Origin: Terracoccus sp. 273MFTsu3.1
Lineage (GTDB): Bacteria > Actinomycetota > Actinomycetes > Actinomycetales > Dermatophilaceae
Assembly: GCF_000383675.1 (NCBI RefSeq)
Contig: NZ_KB911832.1
Coordinates: forward strand, 1 to 61,929
DNA length: 61,929 bases
Direction: 5' to 3'
Numbering within the stretch: the first letter of the stretch is position 1; each line of letters starts with the position of its first letter. Below are positions 43,184-51,987 of this stretch, piece after piece. Made by a program: the position numbers and the translations under genes. The notes beneath the pieces were generated by a model that had not been told where the DNA came from, did not search any database, and was given only the letters and a program-made list of their open reading frames with translations.

Positions 43184-43965
43184 CGTGGTTCCTCCGTGTG
43201 CGCGTTGGGGGTGGCGACGTCGAGCCACGGCAGCGTGATGAGCCCCGCGCCGATGAGGGCCTCGATGAGCCGGAACTCGTATTCGTCGTCGATCGAGAAG
43301 GCCTGGGCCTCGGGGATCTCGAGCCCTTCGTGGGTGCCCTCGTCGAACCACGAGCTCTCGAGGCGGCGCACCAAGTCGGCCCGCCAGAGGTAGAAGTTGC
43401 CGTTGATCCGCAGGAACCGGCCGACGTCCTGCCGTCGGGTGACGCCGGTACCCGCCTCGAAGTAGCGGGAGAGCGCGCCGTCGCGGGAGCCGTCGGGACG
43501 CACGCCGACCCACACCGGGTTGAAGGTGGGTTCGGAGACGCTGATGACGCCGTCGAGGGCGGGCGTCGTGGCCAGGCGTCGGACGGCCTCGGCCAGCTGG
43601 GACGGCACTCGTGCGGGGCTCGTCGGGTCGAGGAGGAGCACCGCGTCGTAGGAGGCGCCCTCGTCGCGCTCGACCCACTCGAGGGCGTGACGCACGACGG
43701 GAGCCATGGGGGTGTCGTCGGCCGCGAGCTCGACGGGGCGCAGGAACGGGGCCTCACCACCGTGGGCGCGCACGACGTCCGCGATCTCGGCGGAGTCGGT
43801 GGTCACGACGCAGCGGGTGACCTCCGCGGTGAGGGCTGCGGCACGGATGCTGTGCGCGATGAGGGGCAGGCCCCACATCGGACGGATGTTCTTGCCGGGC
43901 AGGCCTTTCGAGCCGCCACGTGCCGGGATGACCGCGAGCACGCGGGGCGGGGTGTGGTCGGTCAC
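43180..43965 (-). CDS. CMP-nonulosonate (acylneuraminate/legionaminate) cytidylyltransferase
   Basis: 261 aa, NeuA/LegF-type. The nucleotide-binding loop is VLAVIPARGGSKGLPGKNIR, with the family-typical PLIAHSIRAA, CVVTTDSAEIADVVRAHGGE, LLLDPTSPARVPSQLAEAV and the late INGNFYLW. It activates the nonulosonic acid with CTP to CMP-sugar. GTG 43965 overlaps the oxidoreductase stop by 4 bp, and its own stop overlaps the SDR. It is divergent from the rest of the pathway genes, which lie at 48-54 kb. Confidence 0.93.
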   Translation of the reverse strand: MTDHTPPRVLAVIPARGGSKGLPGKNIRPMWGLPLIAHSIRAAALTAEVTRCVVTTDSAEIADVVRAHGGEAPFLRPVELAADDTPMAPVVRHALEWVERDEGASYDAVLLLDPTSPARVPSQLAEAVRRLATTPALDGVISVSEPTFNPVWVGVRPDGSRDGALSRYFEAGTGVTRRQDVGRFLRINGNFYLWRADLVRRLESSWFDEGTHEGLEIPEAQAFSIDDEYEFRLIEALIGAGLITLPWLDVATPNAHTEEPR

Positions 43966-44990
43966 GAGCCGTCCTCGGGGTCGGGGGTCTGCGAGGCCAG
44001 GGTTCTCGCCTCGTCGCACAGGCGGACGGCGTCGATGCCGTCGACCAGGGTGGCCGGCGCCCCCCGGGCGATCCGCTGTACCGCGGGAGACCACGGCTTG
44101 AGCCCGAGGGCCGCGCGCGCCTGGGTGCCCATGACGATGTCGCGGTCCAGGTCGTGCTCGAAGACCTGCTCGCTCACCTCGCCGTCGGAGGTCGTGTGCC
44201 GCACCATCGCGCGCGTGACGTCCCACTCGAGGATGCCGTCCGAGGTGTGGATGACGACTCCACGCGACGTCGGGCGGGTGACGTAGTCGAGCCGCGCCGT
44301 CACCGTGAAGCGGTCGCGGGTGGTCCAGAGCAGCGTCGCGGCCTGCTCGGCCTCGATGTCGAGCGGACCGCTCGTCTCGAGGTGCCCGCCGACGAGCTCG
44401 GGGCGGCCGAAGAGCACGCCGGCGTAGTCGATCTCGTGGACCATGTCGCGCAGCACACCGCCCTCGTCGCGGCGGGCCGAGTAGGACGCGCGGTAGTCGC
44501 GGTCGGGCCGCCAGTCCGGCAGCCACGACTGCGAGCGCACGTGCGCCGAGGCCGGTCCGTCGATGCGACCGACGAGACGGTGCAGGTGGCGGAAGGCCTC
44601 GTGCGCCCGGAGCGGCGCGGCGACCCAGATGTCCTGGGCCCGCGGGTGGGCGCGCAGCACGGCCGCGTCGTCCGCCGTCCCGGCGACGGGCTTCTCGACG
44701 AGCACCGACGCCGCACCCGCGTCGAGCGCCACGACGGTGTCGCTGACGTGGCGGGCGGTGTCGGTCGCGACGACCACGAGAGCGCCCTGCAGGGCTGCCG
44801 GGCCCGTCGCGTCGTCGAGGAGCCGGGCGCCGGTGACGTCGTCGACGGCGCCGGCCCCGAGCATCCGGTCGCGGACCGGCCAGAGCGCGACGTCGGCGCC
44901 CTCCTGCCGGAAGACCCGCGCGTGCCGCTGCCCGATGGAGCCGGAGCCGCGCACGACCACGGGCATCGACGACGGAGACGGGCTGGGCAC
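43962..44990 (-). CDS. Gfo/Idh/MocA-family oxidoreductase
   Basis: 342 aa. The N-terminal Rossmann domain has VVRGSGSIGQRHARVFRQEG, VVATDTARHVSDTV and the hallmark VLVEKPVAGTADD. The C-terminal dimerisation/substrate domain includes GVLRDMVHEIDYAGVLFG (conserved His-Glu-Ile-Asp). It oxidises or reduces a sugar or sugar nucleotide with NAD(P). It is the first gene of the leftward operon with the CMP-synthetase and SDR, so it probably tailors a nonulosonate or an associated sugar. GTG 44990 follows TAGCCT by 6 nt. Confidence 0.9.
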   Translation of the reverse strand: MPSPSPSSMPVVVRGSGSIGQRHARVFRQEGADVALWPVRDRMLGAGAVDDVTGARLLDDATGPAALQGALVVVATDTARHVSDTVVALDAGAASVLVEKPVAGTADDAAVLRAHPRAQDIWVAAPLRAHEAFRHLHRLVGRIDGPASAHVRSQSWLPDWRPDRDYRASYSARRDEGGVLRDMVHEIDYAGVLFGRPELVGGHLETSGPLDIEAEQAATLLWTTRDRFTVTARLDYVTRPTSRGVVIHTSDGILEWDVTRAMVRHTTSDGEVSEQVFEHDLDRDIVMGTQARAALGLKPWSPAVQRIARGAPATLVDGIDAVRLCDEARTLASQTPDPEDGS

Positions 44991-44996
44991 ACCTGC

Positions 44997-45002
44997 AGGC
45001 TA
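44997..45002 (-). promoter_or_regulatory. -10 hexamer of the leftward nonulosonate operon (leaderless)
   Basis: TAGCCT on the minus strand, 6-nt spacer to GTG 44990. Confidence 0.55.
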
Positions 45003-45079
45003 GAGGACGGCGCCCCGCACCGCGCAGGTCGCCGGGCTCCTCGGCGGGGCGGTTGAGCGGCGTGCCGGGCGCGCACCGG

Positions 45080-45085
45080 TACCTT
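45080..45085 (+). promoter_or_regulatory. -10 hexamer of the rightward nonulosonate operon (leaderless)
   Basis: TACCTT, 7-nt spacer, GTG 45093. About 80 bp separate it from the leftward promoter. Confidence 0.5.
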
Positions 45086-45092
45086 CGAGCCT

Positions 45093-46529
45093 GTGACGAG
45101 CACGCCCGAAGGCACCGCGCCCACCGCCGACCGCGCGGGTGGCTCGCTCGGAGCGCACTCGGTCGTCTACCTCGTCGGCACGGCGCTGCAGGGCCTCGGC
45201 GTGCTCCTCGTCCTGCCCTTCGCCACCCGGGTGCTCGGCGCCGTCGAGTTCGGTCGCGTGGCAACAGGTCTCGTCGTCGTTCAGATGGTCGGCACCATCG
45301 CCGCCGCCGGACTGCCGCAGGTCGTGCTCCGTGAGCACCACCGCGGTGCCGAGGGCCCCCGGGTCGCGCGGGCGCTCGCCGGGACGATGGTGCTGCTGGC
45401 CCTCGGGCTCGGCGTCGTCGGTCTCGCGCTGGCCCTGCTCCTCTCCGCCACCGGGCACGCGGACCCCCGACAGTGGGTGCCGCTCGTCGTCGCCGCGGTG
45501 GCCCTGACGACGGTCGTGGCCGGCCAGACGCTGATGCGGGCGCGCCTCCAGCCCTGGGGCTTCCTCGCCCTCGCGGTGCTCGCCACCGTCGGGGCGCAGC
45601 TCGCCGGACTGCTCGCGGCGCGGGGCGAGCCGACCGCGGGGACGTACCTCACGGCATACGCCGTCGTCGTCGTGCTGGCCGCCGTCGTCGCCCTCGTGCT
45701 CGGCCGTCCGCTGCCGCCCACCGTCGAGCGCGAGCGGGTCCGGGCGGGCATCCGACTGGCCACGCCCCTGCTGCCGCAGGCGGCCGCGATGCTCGGCCTG
45801 CTCTCCGGGGACGTGCTGCTGGCCAGGGTCCTCGTCGGCGAGGCCGGGGCGGGCACCTACCAGGTGGCGCTGCAGCTCGGGAACATGCCGTTCGTGCTCG
45901 CCGTCGCCCTCTTCAACGCGTGGGGGCCGCTCGTGCTGTCCCACCCGATCGACCGCCGCTGGGCGTGGACGGCCCGCACCGGCACCGCCCTGACGACCGT
46001 CGTCGCGGCAGGCGCGGCGGGGGTGGCGCTGCTCGCGCCGTGGCTCGTCGCCGTCATGGCCGACCCGGGCTTCGACCACGTCGCCATGGTCGGCGCGCTC
46101 GGGGTCATCTGCACCGTGTCGGTGTCGTACATGCTCTACCAGGGCTCGTCGCTCGCCGTGCTCGACGCGGAGCGCACCGGCCGGCTCGCGTGGGCCGCGC
46201 TCATCGCGCTCGCGGTCATGGTCCTCGTCGCGCTCTCACTCGCACCGCGGTCGGGCGCGACGGGCGGGGTCGTCGGCGTCGCCGTCGCCAAGGCCGTGGG
46301 CTACGTCGTGCTCATGGCGCTGACGACGTGGTTCGCCCGGACCCACTCGCCGCTGCGCTGGCCGCCGCGAGTGGCGGCCGTGGCGCTGGCCGGGGTCGGA
46401 CTCGCCCTCGTGGGTGCGGTGCTGCCGCTGGAGGGGCCGGCTGCGTGGGTGCGGGTCGCACTCGCCGCCCTCGTCGGGGCCGGCGCCCTGGCGGTCGCGC
46501 CGCGAATCCTGCGCACGCTGCGCGGATAG
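45093..46529 (+). CDS. Wzx-type polysaccharide/lipid-linked glycan flippase
   Basis: 478-aa polytopic protein with 12-14 hydrophobic helices. It belongs to the MATE/MOP exporter superfamily: VVYLVGTALQGLGVLLVLPF at TM1, a TM2 region FGRVATGLVVVQMVGTIAAA, and a conserved central helix PLLPQAAAMLGLLSGDVLLA. It probably flips an undecaprenyl-linked oligosaccharide across the membrane. As the first gene of the rightward operon it links the nonulosonate pathway to a surface glycan. Confidence 0.92.
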   Translation: MTSTPEGTAPTADRAGGSLGAHSVVYLVGTALQGLGVLLVLPFATRVLGAVEFGRVATGLVVVQMVGTIAAAGLPQVVLREHHRGAEGPRVARALAGTMVLLALGLGVVGLALALLLSATGHADPRQWVPLVVAAVALTTVVAGQTLMRARLQPWGFLALAVLATVGAQLAGLLAARGEPTAGTYLTAYAVVVVLAAVVALVLGRPLPPTVERERVRAGIRLATPLLPQAAAMLGLLSGDVLLARVLVGEAGAGTYQVALQLGNMPFVLAVALFNAWGPLVLSHPIDRRWAWTARTGTALTTVVAAGAAGVALLAPWLVAVMADPGFDHVAMVGALGVICTVSVSYMLYQGSSLAVLDAERTGRLAWAALIALAVMVLVALSLAPRSGATGGVVGVAVAKAVGYVVLMALTTWFARTHSPLRWPPRVAAVALAGVGLALVGAVLPLEGPAAWVRVALAALVGAGALAVAPRILRTLRG

Positions 46530-46592
46530 GATGGGGCGCCCGCCCGGCTCACCTCGATCCGGCACGCACCGACACGCAGGAGAGACGCTTTC

Positions 46593-48014
46593 GTGGTGAC
46601 ACCGCTCGTCCACATGGGGTTGGGCTACGACGACCTCCTCGTCCCGGCCCTCGTGCACGCGGGCTTCGAGACGAAGGACCTCATCCTCGTCGTCCGCACG
46701 GACGCCAACCTCGCGTGGGTGCGCCGGCACGCGCCGCGTGCCACGACCGTCCGACTGCCGTATGCCGCCGCGCGCAAGGCCAACGTCGTCAGTGGCCTCG
46801 CGCCCCACGCCGCTCTCAAGCGGGCCTGTGCCGGGGTCGGCCTCGACCCCCTCGACCTGCTCGTGTCCGAGCGGGCGCTGCGCCGCAACCGCGTCGACAC
46901 CGCGATGAACTTCCTCAACCTCGCCGCCGAGGAGCTCGAGGCGGCCATCGAGGGTCGTGGTCCCGTGCTCGCCCTCGTCGAGTTCACCGTGACGTCCGAG
47001 CTGCTCACCGCTGGACTCGTGACCCACCACGGTGGCCTCGCGACCTGGCCACGCGGCATACGCCTCCCGTCCGACCGCTTCGGCCTCATCGGCGCGCCCA
47101 AGGGGATCACCCTCTGGGAGCGGCAGGTCGAGGACCCGTCGGCGCTGGCCGCCGGTCAGGCCTTCATCGACACGTGGCGAGCCGAGCACGGCCGGCCGAT
47201 GGGCTTCGCGCGCAACCTCAAGGTCGAGACCGGCCAGGAGATCTGGCGGCTCGCGAGCGACCGCATCAAGGAGTTCGCCGTCGACCGCGGCGCGAACCTC
47301 CAGCTGCCCCGGCCCTCGGACTACGCCCGGCTCCCGTGGCTCAACCCCGTCAAGGCCCGGCTCAACCTGCGCGAGTACCAGGACCGTCGCTGGGACCCGG
47401 TGCCGGAGAAGTTCGTCTTCCTGCCGCTGCAGGTGCAGCCCGAGTCGAGCGCCGACGTCATGGGCCAGGAGTGGCGCGACCAGGCCTACACCGCCCGCGT
47501 GCTCGCCGACGCGCTCGCGCCGCTCGACATCGGGGTCGCCGTCAAGGAGCACGCGCACTTCATGTGGCGGCGCGACCCGGACTACTGGCCCCAGTTCGAC
47601 GCTCATCCCAACATCGCGACGATCGACCCCTTCGCCGACTCACGCGACCTGATGAAGCAGGCGGTCTTCACCGTCACCGCGACCGGCACGGTCGGCCTCG
47701 AGGCCGGGCTCCTCGGCCTGCCGGTCGTCACGGGCGCCGAGATGCCGTGGAGCGGTCTGGGCAACGTCGCGCAGCTCGACTCGCCGGACGACCTGACGCG
47801 GTTCGTCGCCGAGCGCGGCTGGGAGTCGCTGCGCGCCGACCAGGCCTCGATCGACGAGTGGTTCGTCCACGAGTACGTGCGCAACTCGTGGGAGGGCCTC
47901 GTGCTCGACCCGCCGCGGGTGCCCGCCGTGCTCGAGCCCCACAACATCCGCAAGGTCGGCGGCGCGCTCGGCGAGGCCGCGGCCGCGCTCGGCCACCGGG
48001 GCGGGCCCGCATGA
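46593..48014 (+). CDS. Capsule-polysaccharide-biosynthesis-like protein; candidate nonulosonate transferase
   Basis: 473-aa soluble protein of no family I can name firmly. Visible are ANVVSGLAPHAALKRAC, FLNLAAEELEAAIEGRGPVL, a strongly conserved-looking FVFLPLQVQPESSADVMG, IGVAVKEHAHFMWRRDPDYW and FTVTATGTVGLEAGLLGLPV. The last three echo the second Rossmann half of GT-B capsule enzymes (KpsC/KpsS-like: P-L-Q-x-x-P-E-S, K-E-H, and T-G-T-x-x-x-E-A). GTG 46593 or 46596 follows GGAGAG by about 8 nt. It sits between flippase and N-acetyltransferase and is the only candidate glycosyltransferase in the cluster. Confidence 0.9.
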   Translation: MVTPLVHMGLGYDDLLVPALVHAGFETKDLILVVRTDANLAWVRRHAPRATTVRLPYAAARKANVVSGLAPHAALKRACAGVGLDPLDLLVSERALRRNRVDTAMNFLNLAAEELEAAIEGRGPVLALVEFTVTSELLTAGLVTHHGGLATWPRGIRLPSDRFGLIGAPKGITLWERQVEDPSALAAGQAFIDTWRAEHGRPMGFARNLKVETGQEIWRLASDRIKEFAVDRGANLQLPRPSDYARLPWLNPVKARLNLREYQDRRWDPVPEKFVFLPLQVQPESSADVMGQEWRDQAYTARVLADALAPLDIGVAVKEHAHFMWRRDPDYWPQFDAHPNIATIDPFADSRDLMKQAVFTVTATGTVGLEAGLLGLPVVTGAEMPWSGLGNVAQLDSPDDLTRFVAERGWESLRADQASIDEWFVHEYVRNSWEGLVLDPPRVPAVLEPHNIRKVGGALGEAAAALGHRGGPA

Positions 48015-48655
48015 CGGGCGGCGGCACCGGCTGGGTGGTCCTCGGCGCGGGCGGCCACGCGCGCTCGGTCGTCGACGTCCTCGAGCGAGCCGGCCACGCC
48101 GTCGTCGCGGTCTCGGGCGCCGTCCCGGCAGGCACGTCCTGGCACGTCGACGTGCTCGTCGACGACCGGGAGGCCTTCGAGCTCGTCGAGGCGCAGGGAC
48201 TGCACGCGGTGGTCGCCGTCGGTGCCAACCGGGCCCGAGCACGCCTCGTGCGCGAGCTCGTGGCCCGCGGGCTCTCGGTCCCGCCCGTCGTCGCCGCCAC
48301 CGCGACGGTCTCTCCCCGCAGTGTCCTCGGAGCCGGCTCGGTCGTGCTCGAGCACGCGCACGTCGGACCGTCCAGCACCCTCGGCGAGGCCGTCGTCGTC
48401 AACACCGCGGCCGTCGTCGAGCACGACTGCACCGTCGGCGCGGGCACCCACGTCGCGCCCGGTGCCGTGCTCCTCGGTGCCGCGTCCGTCGGCGAGCTCA
48501 GCCTCGTCGGCAGCGGTGCCCGCCTCCTTCCCGGCGTCGCGGTCGGGTCCGGCGTCACCGTCGGCGCCGGCGCCGTCGTCACCACGCACGTCGGCGACGG
48601 CGAGACCGTCGTCGGCGTCCCCGCAGCCACGCGCCCCACCGGAGGCACCGCATGA
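48011..48655 (+). CDS. PglD/NeuD/LegH-like sugar O- or N-acyltransferase
   Basis: 214 aa. The N-terminal PglD-type Rossmann-like domain (WVVLGAGGHARSVVDVLERA) is followed by a left-handed beta-helix of hexapeptide repeats, with the catalytic His in AAVVEHDCTVGAGTHVAPGA. This subfamily includes NeuD (sialic acid O-acetylation) and LegH/PglD (N-acetylation of UDP/GDP-4-amino-sugars). Given the aminotransferase and 4,6-dehydratase in the same operon, the 4-amino N-acetyltransferase role is more likely. It overlaps both neighbours by 4 bp. Confidence 0.92.
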   Translation: MTGGGTGWVVLGAGGHARSVVDVLERAGHAVVAVSGAVPAGTSWHVDVLVDDREAFELVEAQGLHAVVAVGANRARARLVRELVARGLSVPPVVAATATVSPRSVLGAGSVVLEHAHVGPSSTLGEAVVVNTAAVVEHDCTVGAGTHVAPGAVLLGAASVGELSLVGSGARLLPGVAVGSGVTVGAGAVVTTHVGDGETVVGVPAATRPTGGTA

Positions 48656-49710
48656 GCGACCACCTGAACGCCGTCCACCCGGTCGCGATCGGCGACGTCG
48701 ACGTCCCGACGCCCGGTGACGTCTACGTCATCGCGGAGGCCGGGGTGAACCACAACGGCGACATCGAGCTGGCCCACCGCCTCGTCGACATCGCGGTCGC
48801 GTCCGGTGCGGACGCCGTGAAGTTCCAGACGTTCTCGCCCGACAAGCTCGTCTCGTCGGCGGCCGCGACGACGCCCTACCAGCGCGACCGCGGGGGAAGC
48901 GCGGACCAGCGCAGCCTGCTCGAGGCCCTGACCCTGCCCAAGGAGGCGTGGGTCGAGCTGCGCGACCACGCCACCGAGGCGGGGACGACCTTCCTCTCGA
49001 CGCCCTTCGATCTCGACAGCGCCGAGATGCTCGTCGAGCTCGGGCTGCCCGCGCTCAAGGTCAGCTCCGGAGAGCTGACGAACCTGCCCTACCTGCGGGA
49101 GATGTCCCGACTCGGGGTCGTCCTGCTCGTCTCGACGGGCATGGGCACCCAGGACGAGGTCGAGGCGGCTGTCGAGGCCTGCGCCGACGCGCCGGGCCTC
49201 GTGCTCTTCCACTGCGTCTCGGCCTACCCGGCACCCGTCGAGGAGTGCAACCTGCGGGTCATCCCGCGCCTGACCGAGCTGCACGGCATACCCGTGGGGT
49301 GGTCGGACCACACGCCCGGGCTGACGACGGCGCTCGGCGCCGTGGCGCTCGGGGCGCCGATCCTCGAGAAGCACTTCACGAGCGACCGCACCCTCCCCGG
49401 CCCCGACCACCTCGCCAGCCTCGAGCCGGACGCCCTGACCGACTACGTCGCGACGACGAAGCAGCTCGCGCTGGCGCTCGGCGACGGCGTCAAGGTGCGC
49501 ATGCCGTCGGAGGAGGAGAACGCCGTCCTCGTCCGACGGTCGTGGCACGCGGCGCACGCGATGCCTGCCGGTACGCAGCTCGCGGGCACCGACCTGCAGC
49601 TGCTGCGCCCCGAGGGTGGCGTCAGCCCCGCCGTCGACATCCGCGGACGTGTCCTGGCCCGTGACGTCGAGACCGGCGCCCCCGTCACCGACGCCGACCT
49701 CGTCGACTGA
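48652..49710 (+). CDS. neuB: Nonulosonic acid synthase (NeuB/LegI family)
   Basis: 352 aa. Condenses phosphoenolpyruvate with an N-acylated hexosamine to give a nine-carbon sialic-like acid. The TIM barrel has YVIAEAGVNHNGDIELAHRL, SGADAVKFQTFSPDKLVS, FLSTPFDLDSAEML, KVSSGELTNLPYL, CVSAYPAPVEECNLRVI, VGWSDHTPGLTTALGAVALG and ILEKHFTSDRTLPGPDH. The C-terminal SAF antifreeze-like domain ends AVDIRGRVLARDVETGAPVT. The Leg or Neu choice cannot be made from motifs alone. Confidence 0.95.
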   Translation: MSDHLNAVHPVAIGDVDVPTPGDVYVIAEAGVNHNGDIELAHRLVDIAVASGADAVKFQTFSPDKLVSSAAATTPYQRDRGGSADQRSLLEALTLPKEAWVELRDHATEAGTTFLSTPFDLDSAEMLVELGLPALKVSSGELTNLPYLREMSRLGVVLLVSTGMGTQDEVEAAVEACADAPGLVLFHCVSAYPAPVEECNLRVIPRLTELHGIPVGWSDHTPGLTTALGAVALGAPILEKHFTSDRTLPGPDHLASLEPDALTDYVATTKQLALALGDGVKVRMPSEEENAVLVRRSWHAAHAMPAGTQLAGTDLQLLRPEGGVSPAVDIRGRVLARDVETGAPVTDADLVD

Positions 49711-49714
49711 CGCC

Positions 49715-50935
49715 GTGGCCCCCACGCACACGGTCGCCGTCTTCGTCGGGACCCGCGCCGACCTCGGACCGCTCTCGGCGGTGCTCGAGGTCCTGCAGTC
49801 GGCGAACGACGTGACCCTGCGGGTCCTGACCGGGGTGATGTATGCCGCCGACGACCTCGTCGCGGCCCTGCCGACGAGCTCTCCCCGAGAGGTCTGGCGG
49901 GACGTCGTCGTGCCGCTCGCCGAGCCGATGACCGCCGTGACGGTCGACGCGCAGCTCGAGCAGGGTGCGCTGCTCGCGCGCGCGTGCGGCCGGGCGCTGC
50001 GGGACGAGCACGTCGACGTCCTCGTCGTGCTCGGCGACCGCTGGGAGCTGCTCTACGTCGTGCCGCCCGCCGTCCTGCTCGGAGTGCCGGTCGTGCACCT
50101 GCACGGGGGAGAGGTGACCGAGGGGGCCCTCGACGAACGGGTCCGCCACGCCGTCACGAAGCTCGCCGACCAGCACTGTGTCGCGTCCGAGGACGCCGCG
50201 GCGCGGGTGCGTCAGCTCGGCGAGCCGGCCGACCGGGTCCACGTGACCGGTGCGCCGGGTCTGGACCGCCTGGCGACCGCGTCGCCGATCTCGGACGCCG
50301 ACCTCGGCGAGTTGCTCGGCACGACCGTCGAGCGACCGCTCGCGCTCCTGACGTACCACCCGCCGACCGCCCAGCCCGGCGCCCCGGTCGGGCAATGGGC
50401 GCGCGAGGCGGCCGAGGCCGCGCTCGCCACGTGCGGCACCGTCGTCGCCACCCACCCGGGCATGGACGAGGGACGCGACGAGATCCTCACGGAGCTGACC
50501 GGCCTCGCGGCACGCGAGCCCCGCCTCCGGCTCGTCGCCGCCCTCGGCCGCGACTACCCGCGGGTCCTCGCGGCCGCCGACGTCGTCGTCGGCAACTCGA
50601 GCTCGGGCGTCATCGAGGCCGCAACCCTGCACGTGCCGGCCGTGGACATCGGCGAGCGTCAGCGCGGTCGGCTCCGGGGCGACAACGTCGTCCACGCGGC
50701 CGAGGGGCGGGAGGCCGTCGAGGCGGCACTGCGCACCGCGCTCAGCCCCCGCTGGCGGGAGCACTCGGCCCACGTCGCCAACCCCTACGGCACCGGTACG
50801 GCCAGCGCCGCCATCCTCGATATCGTTCGGACAGCGGCGCTCGCCCCACGGACCAAGCACTTCGTCGACCTGCACCCGGCACCGGTGGTGGGCCGGCCAC
50901 GGGCCCGCCGCACGAACGAGGAGGAGGAGGAGTGA
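49715..50935 (+). CDS. neuC: Hydrolysing NDP-GlcNAc 2-epimerase (NeuC/LegG family)
   Basis: 406-aa GT-B-fold epimerase. It releases the nucleotide and inverts C2 to give a ManNAc-type sugar for the synthase. Motifs are FVGTRADLGPLSAVLEVL, VLGDRWELLYVVPPAV, VHLHGGEVTEGALDERVRHA, LLTYHPPTAQPG and VVVGNSSSGVIEAATLHVP. GTG 49715 starts 4 nt after the synthase stop. The C-terminal five-Glu run is encoded by repeated GAG/GAG that also forms the GGAGGAGGAGG Shine-Dalgarno of the next gene. Confidence 0.93.
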   Translation: MAPTHTVAVFVGTRADLGPLSAVLEVLQSANDVTLRVLTGVMYAADDLVAALPTSSPREVWRDVVVPLAEPMTAVTVDAQLEQGALLARACGRALRDEHVDVLVVLGDRWELLYVVPPAVLLGVPVVHLHGGEVTEGALDERVRHAVTKLADQHCVASEDAAARVRQLGEPADRVHVTGAPGLDRLATASPISDADLGELLGTTVERPLALLTYHPPTAQPGAPVGQWAREAAEAALATCGTVVATHPGMDEGRDEILTELTGLAAREPRLRLVAALGRDYPRVLAAADVVVGNSSSGVIEAATLHVPAVDIGERQRGRLRGDNVVHAAEGREAVEAALRTALSPRWREHSAHVANPYGTGTASAAILDIVRTAALAPRTKHFVDLHPAPVVGRPRARRTNEEEEE

Positions 50936-51987
50936 CAGCGCGAGACCTGCGCGCGGCGTGCGCGCCGACCACCGCGACGATCCGCGACGCCCTCGAGGTC
51001 GTGGACCGCAGCGGCAACCTCGTCTGCCTGCTCGTCGACGACGAGAACCGCCTCGCCGGACTGCTCACCGACGGTGACCTGCGCAGGGCCTTCCTCAAGG
51101 GCACGAGCCTCGACGACGCCGCCCTCGACCACGCCACGCGGACGCCGCACTTCGTCGCCGCCGGGTCACCGCGGGCACTCGTCCTCGACCTCATGCAGGC
51201 CCTGCGCATCTCGGCCGTGCCCGAGCTCGCCGACGACCGCACCCTCGTCGGCCTGCACACCCTGTCGGACGTCGTCGGGTCGGCACCGTTGCCCAACGTC
51301 GCCGTCGTCATGGCCGGTGGTCGCGGCACGCGCCTCGGCGACCTGACCAAGGACACCCCGAAGCCGCTCATGACCGTCGCAGGCCGCTCGATCCTCGAGT
51401 GGATCGTCCTCGGTCTCGTCGGTGACGGCATCCGTGAGATCTACGTCAGCGTCAACTACCTCGCCGAGCAGATCGAGGAGCACCTCGGGGACGGCTCCCG
51501 GCTCGGGTGCAGCGTGCGCTACCTCCGGGAGGACCCGGAGCGACCCCTCGGCACCGCCGGCTCCCTGACGCTGCTCCGCGACGAGCGACCCGACCTCGAG
51601 CACGCCGTGCTCGTCATGAACGGCGACCTCATGGTCGAGTTCGACGCGAGCGACCTGCTCGACGCCCACCGGCGGACGGGCGCCGCCGTCACCGTCGCGA
51701 CCCGCACCTACCAGCACGAGGTGCCGTTCGGCGTCGTCGAGAGCACCGACGGGCGCGTCACGGCCGTCTCGGAGAAGCCGACGCTGAGCTTCGACATCAA
51801 CGCCGCGGTGTATGCCGTCGAGCCGCGTGCGCTCGCCTGGCTTCCCACCGGGCGCGCCAGCACGATGCCGGGCCTCGTCGAGACGTGTCTCGAGCGTGGC
51901 GAGCCGGTCACGGCCTGGCCGATCCAGAGCGACTGGATCGACGTCGGCACCCCGAAGGACCTGGCCCGCGCGAAGGGCGAGACGTGA
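50932..51987 (+). CDS. Sugar-1-phosphate nucleotidyltransferase with N-terminal CBS domains (PtmE-like)
   Basis: 351 aa. Residues ~10-115 form two CBS motifs (TIRDALEVVDRSGNLVCLLV, LAGLLTDGDLRRAFLKG, then LVLDLMQALRISAVPEL). Residues ~120-351 form a nucleotidyltransferase with VVMAGGRGTRLGDLTKDTPK, VMNGDLMVEFDASDLL and WIDVGTPKDLARAK. This fusion is the layout of PtmE, the guanylyltransferase that makes the GDP-sugar entering the Campylobacter legionaminate route. GTG 50932 overlaps the epimerase stop. Confidence 0.92.
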   Translation: MTARDLRAACAPTTATIRDALEVVDRSGNLVCLLVDDENRLAGLLTDGDLRRAFLKGTSLDDAALDHATRTPHFVAAGSPRALVLDLMQALRISAVPELADDRTLVGLHTLSDVVGSAPLPNVAVVMAGGRGTRLGDLTKDTPKPLMTVAGRSILEWIVLGLVGDGIREIYVSVNYLAEQIEEHLGDGSRLGCSVRYLREDPERPLGTAGSLTLLRDERPDLEHAVLVMNGDLMVEFDASDLLDAHRRTGAAVTVATRTYQHEVPFGVVESTDGRVTAVSEKPTLSFDINAAVYAVEPRALAWLPTGRASTMPGLVETCLERGEPVTAWPIQSDWIDVGTPKDLARAKGET

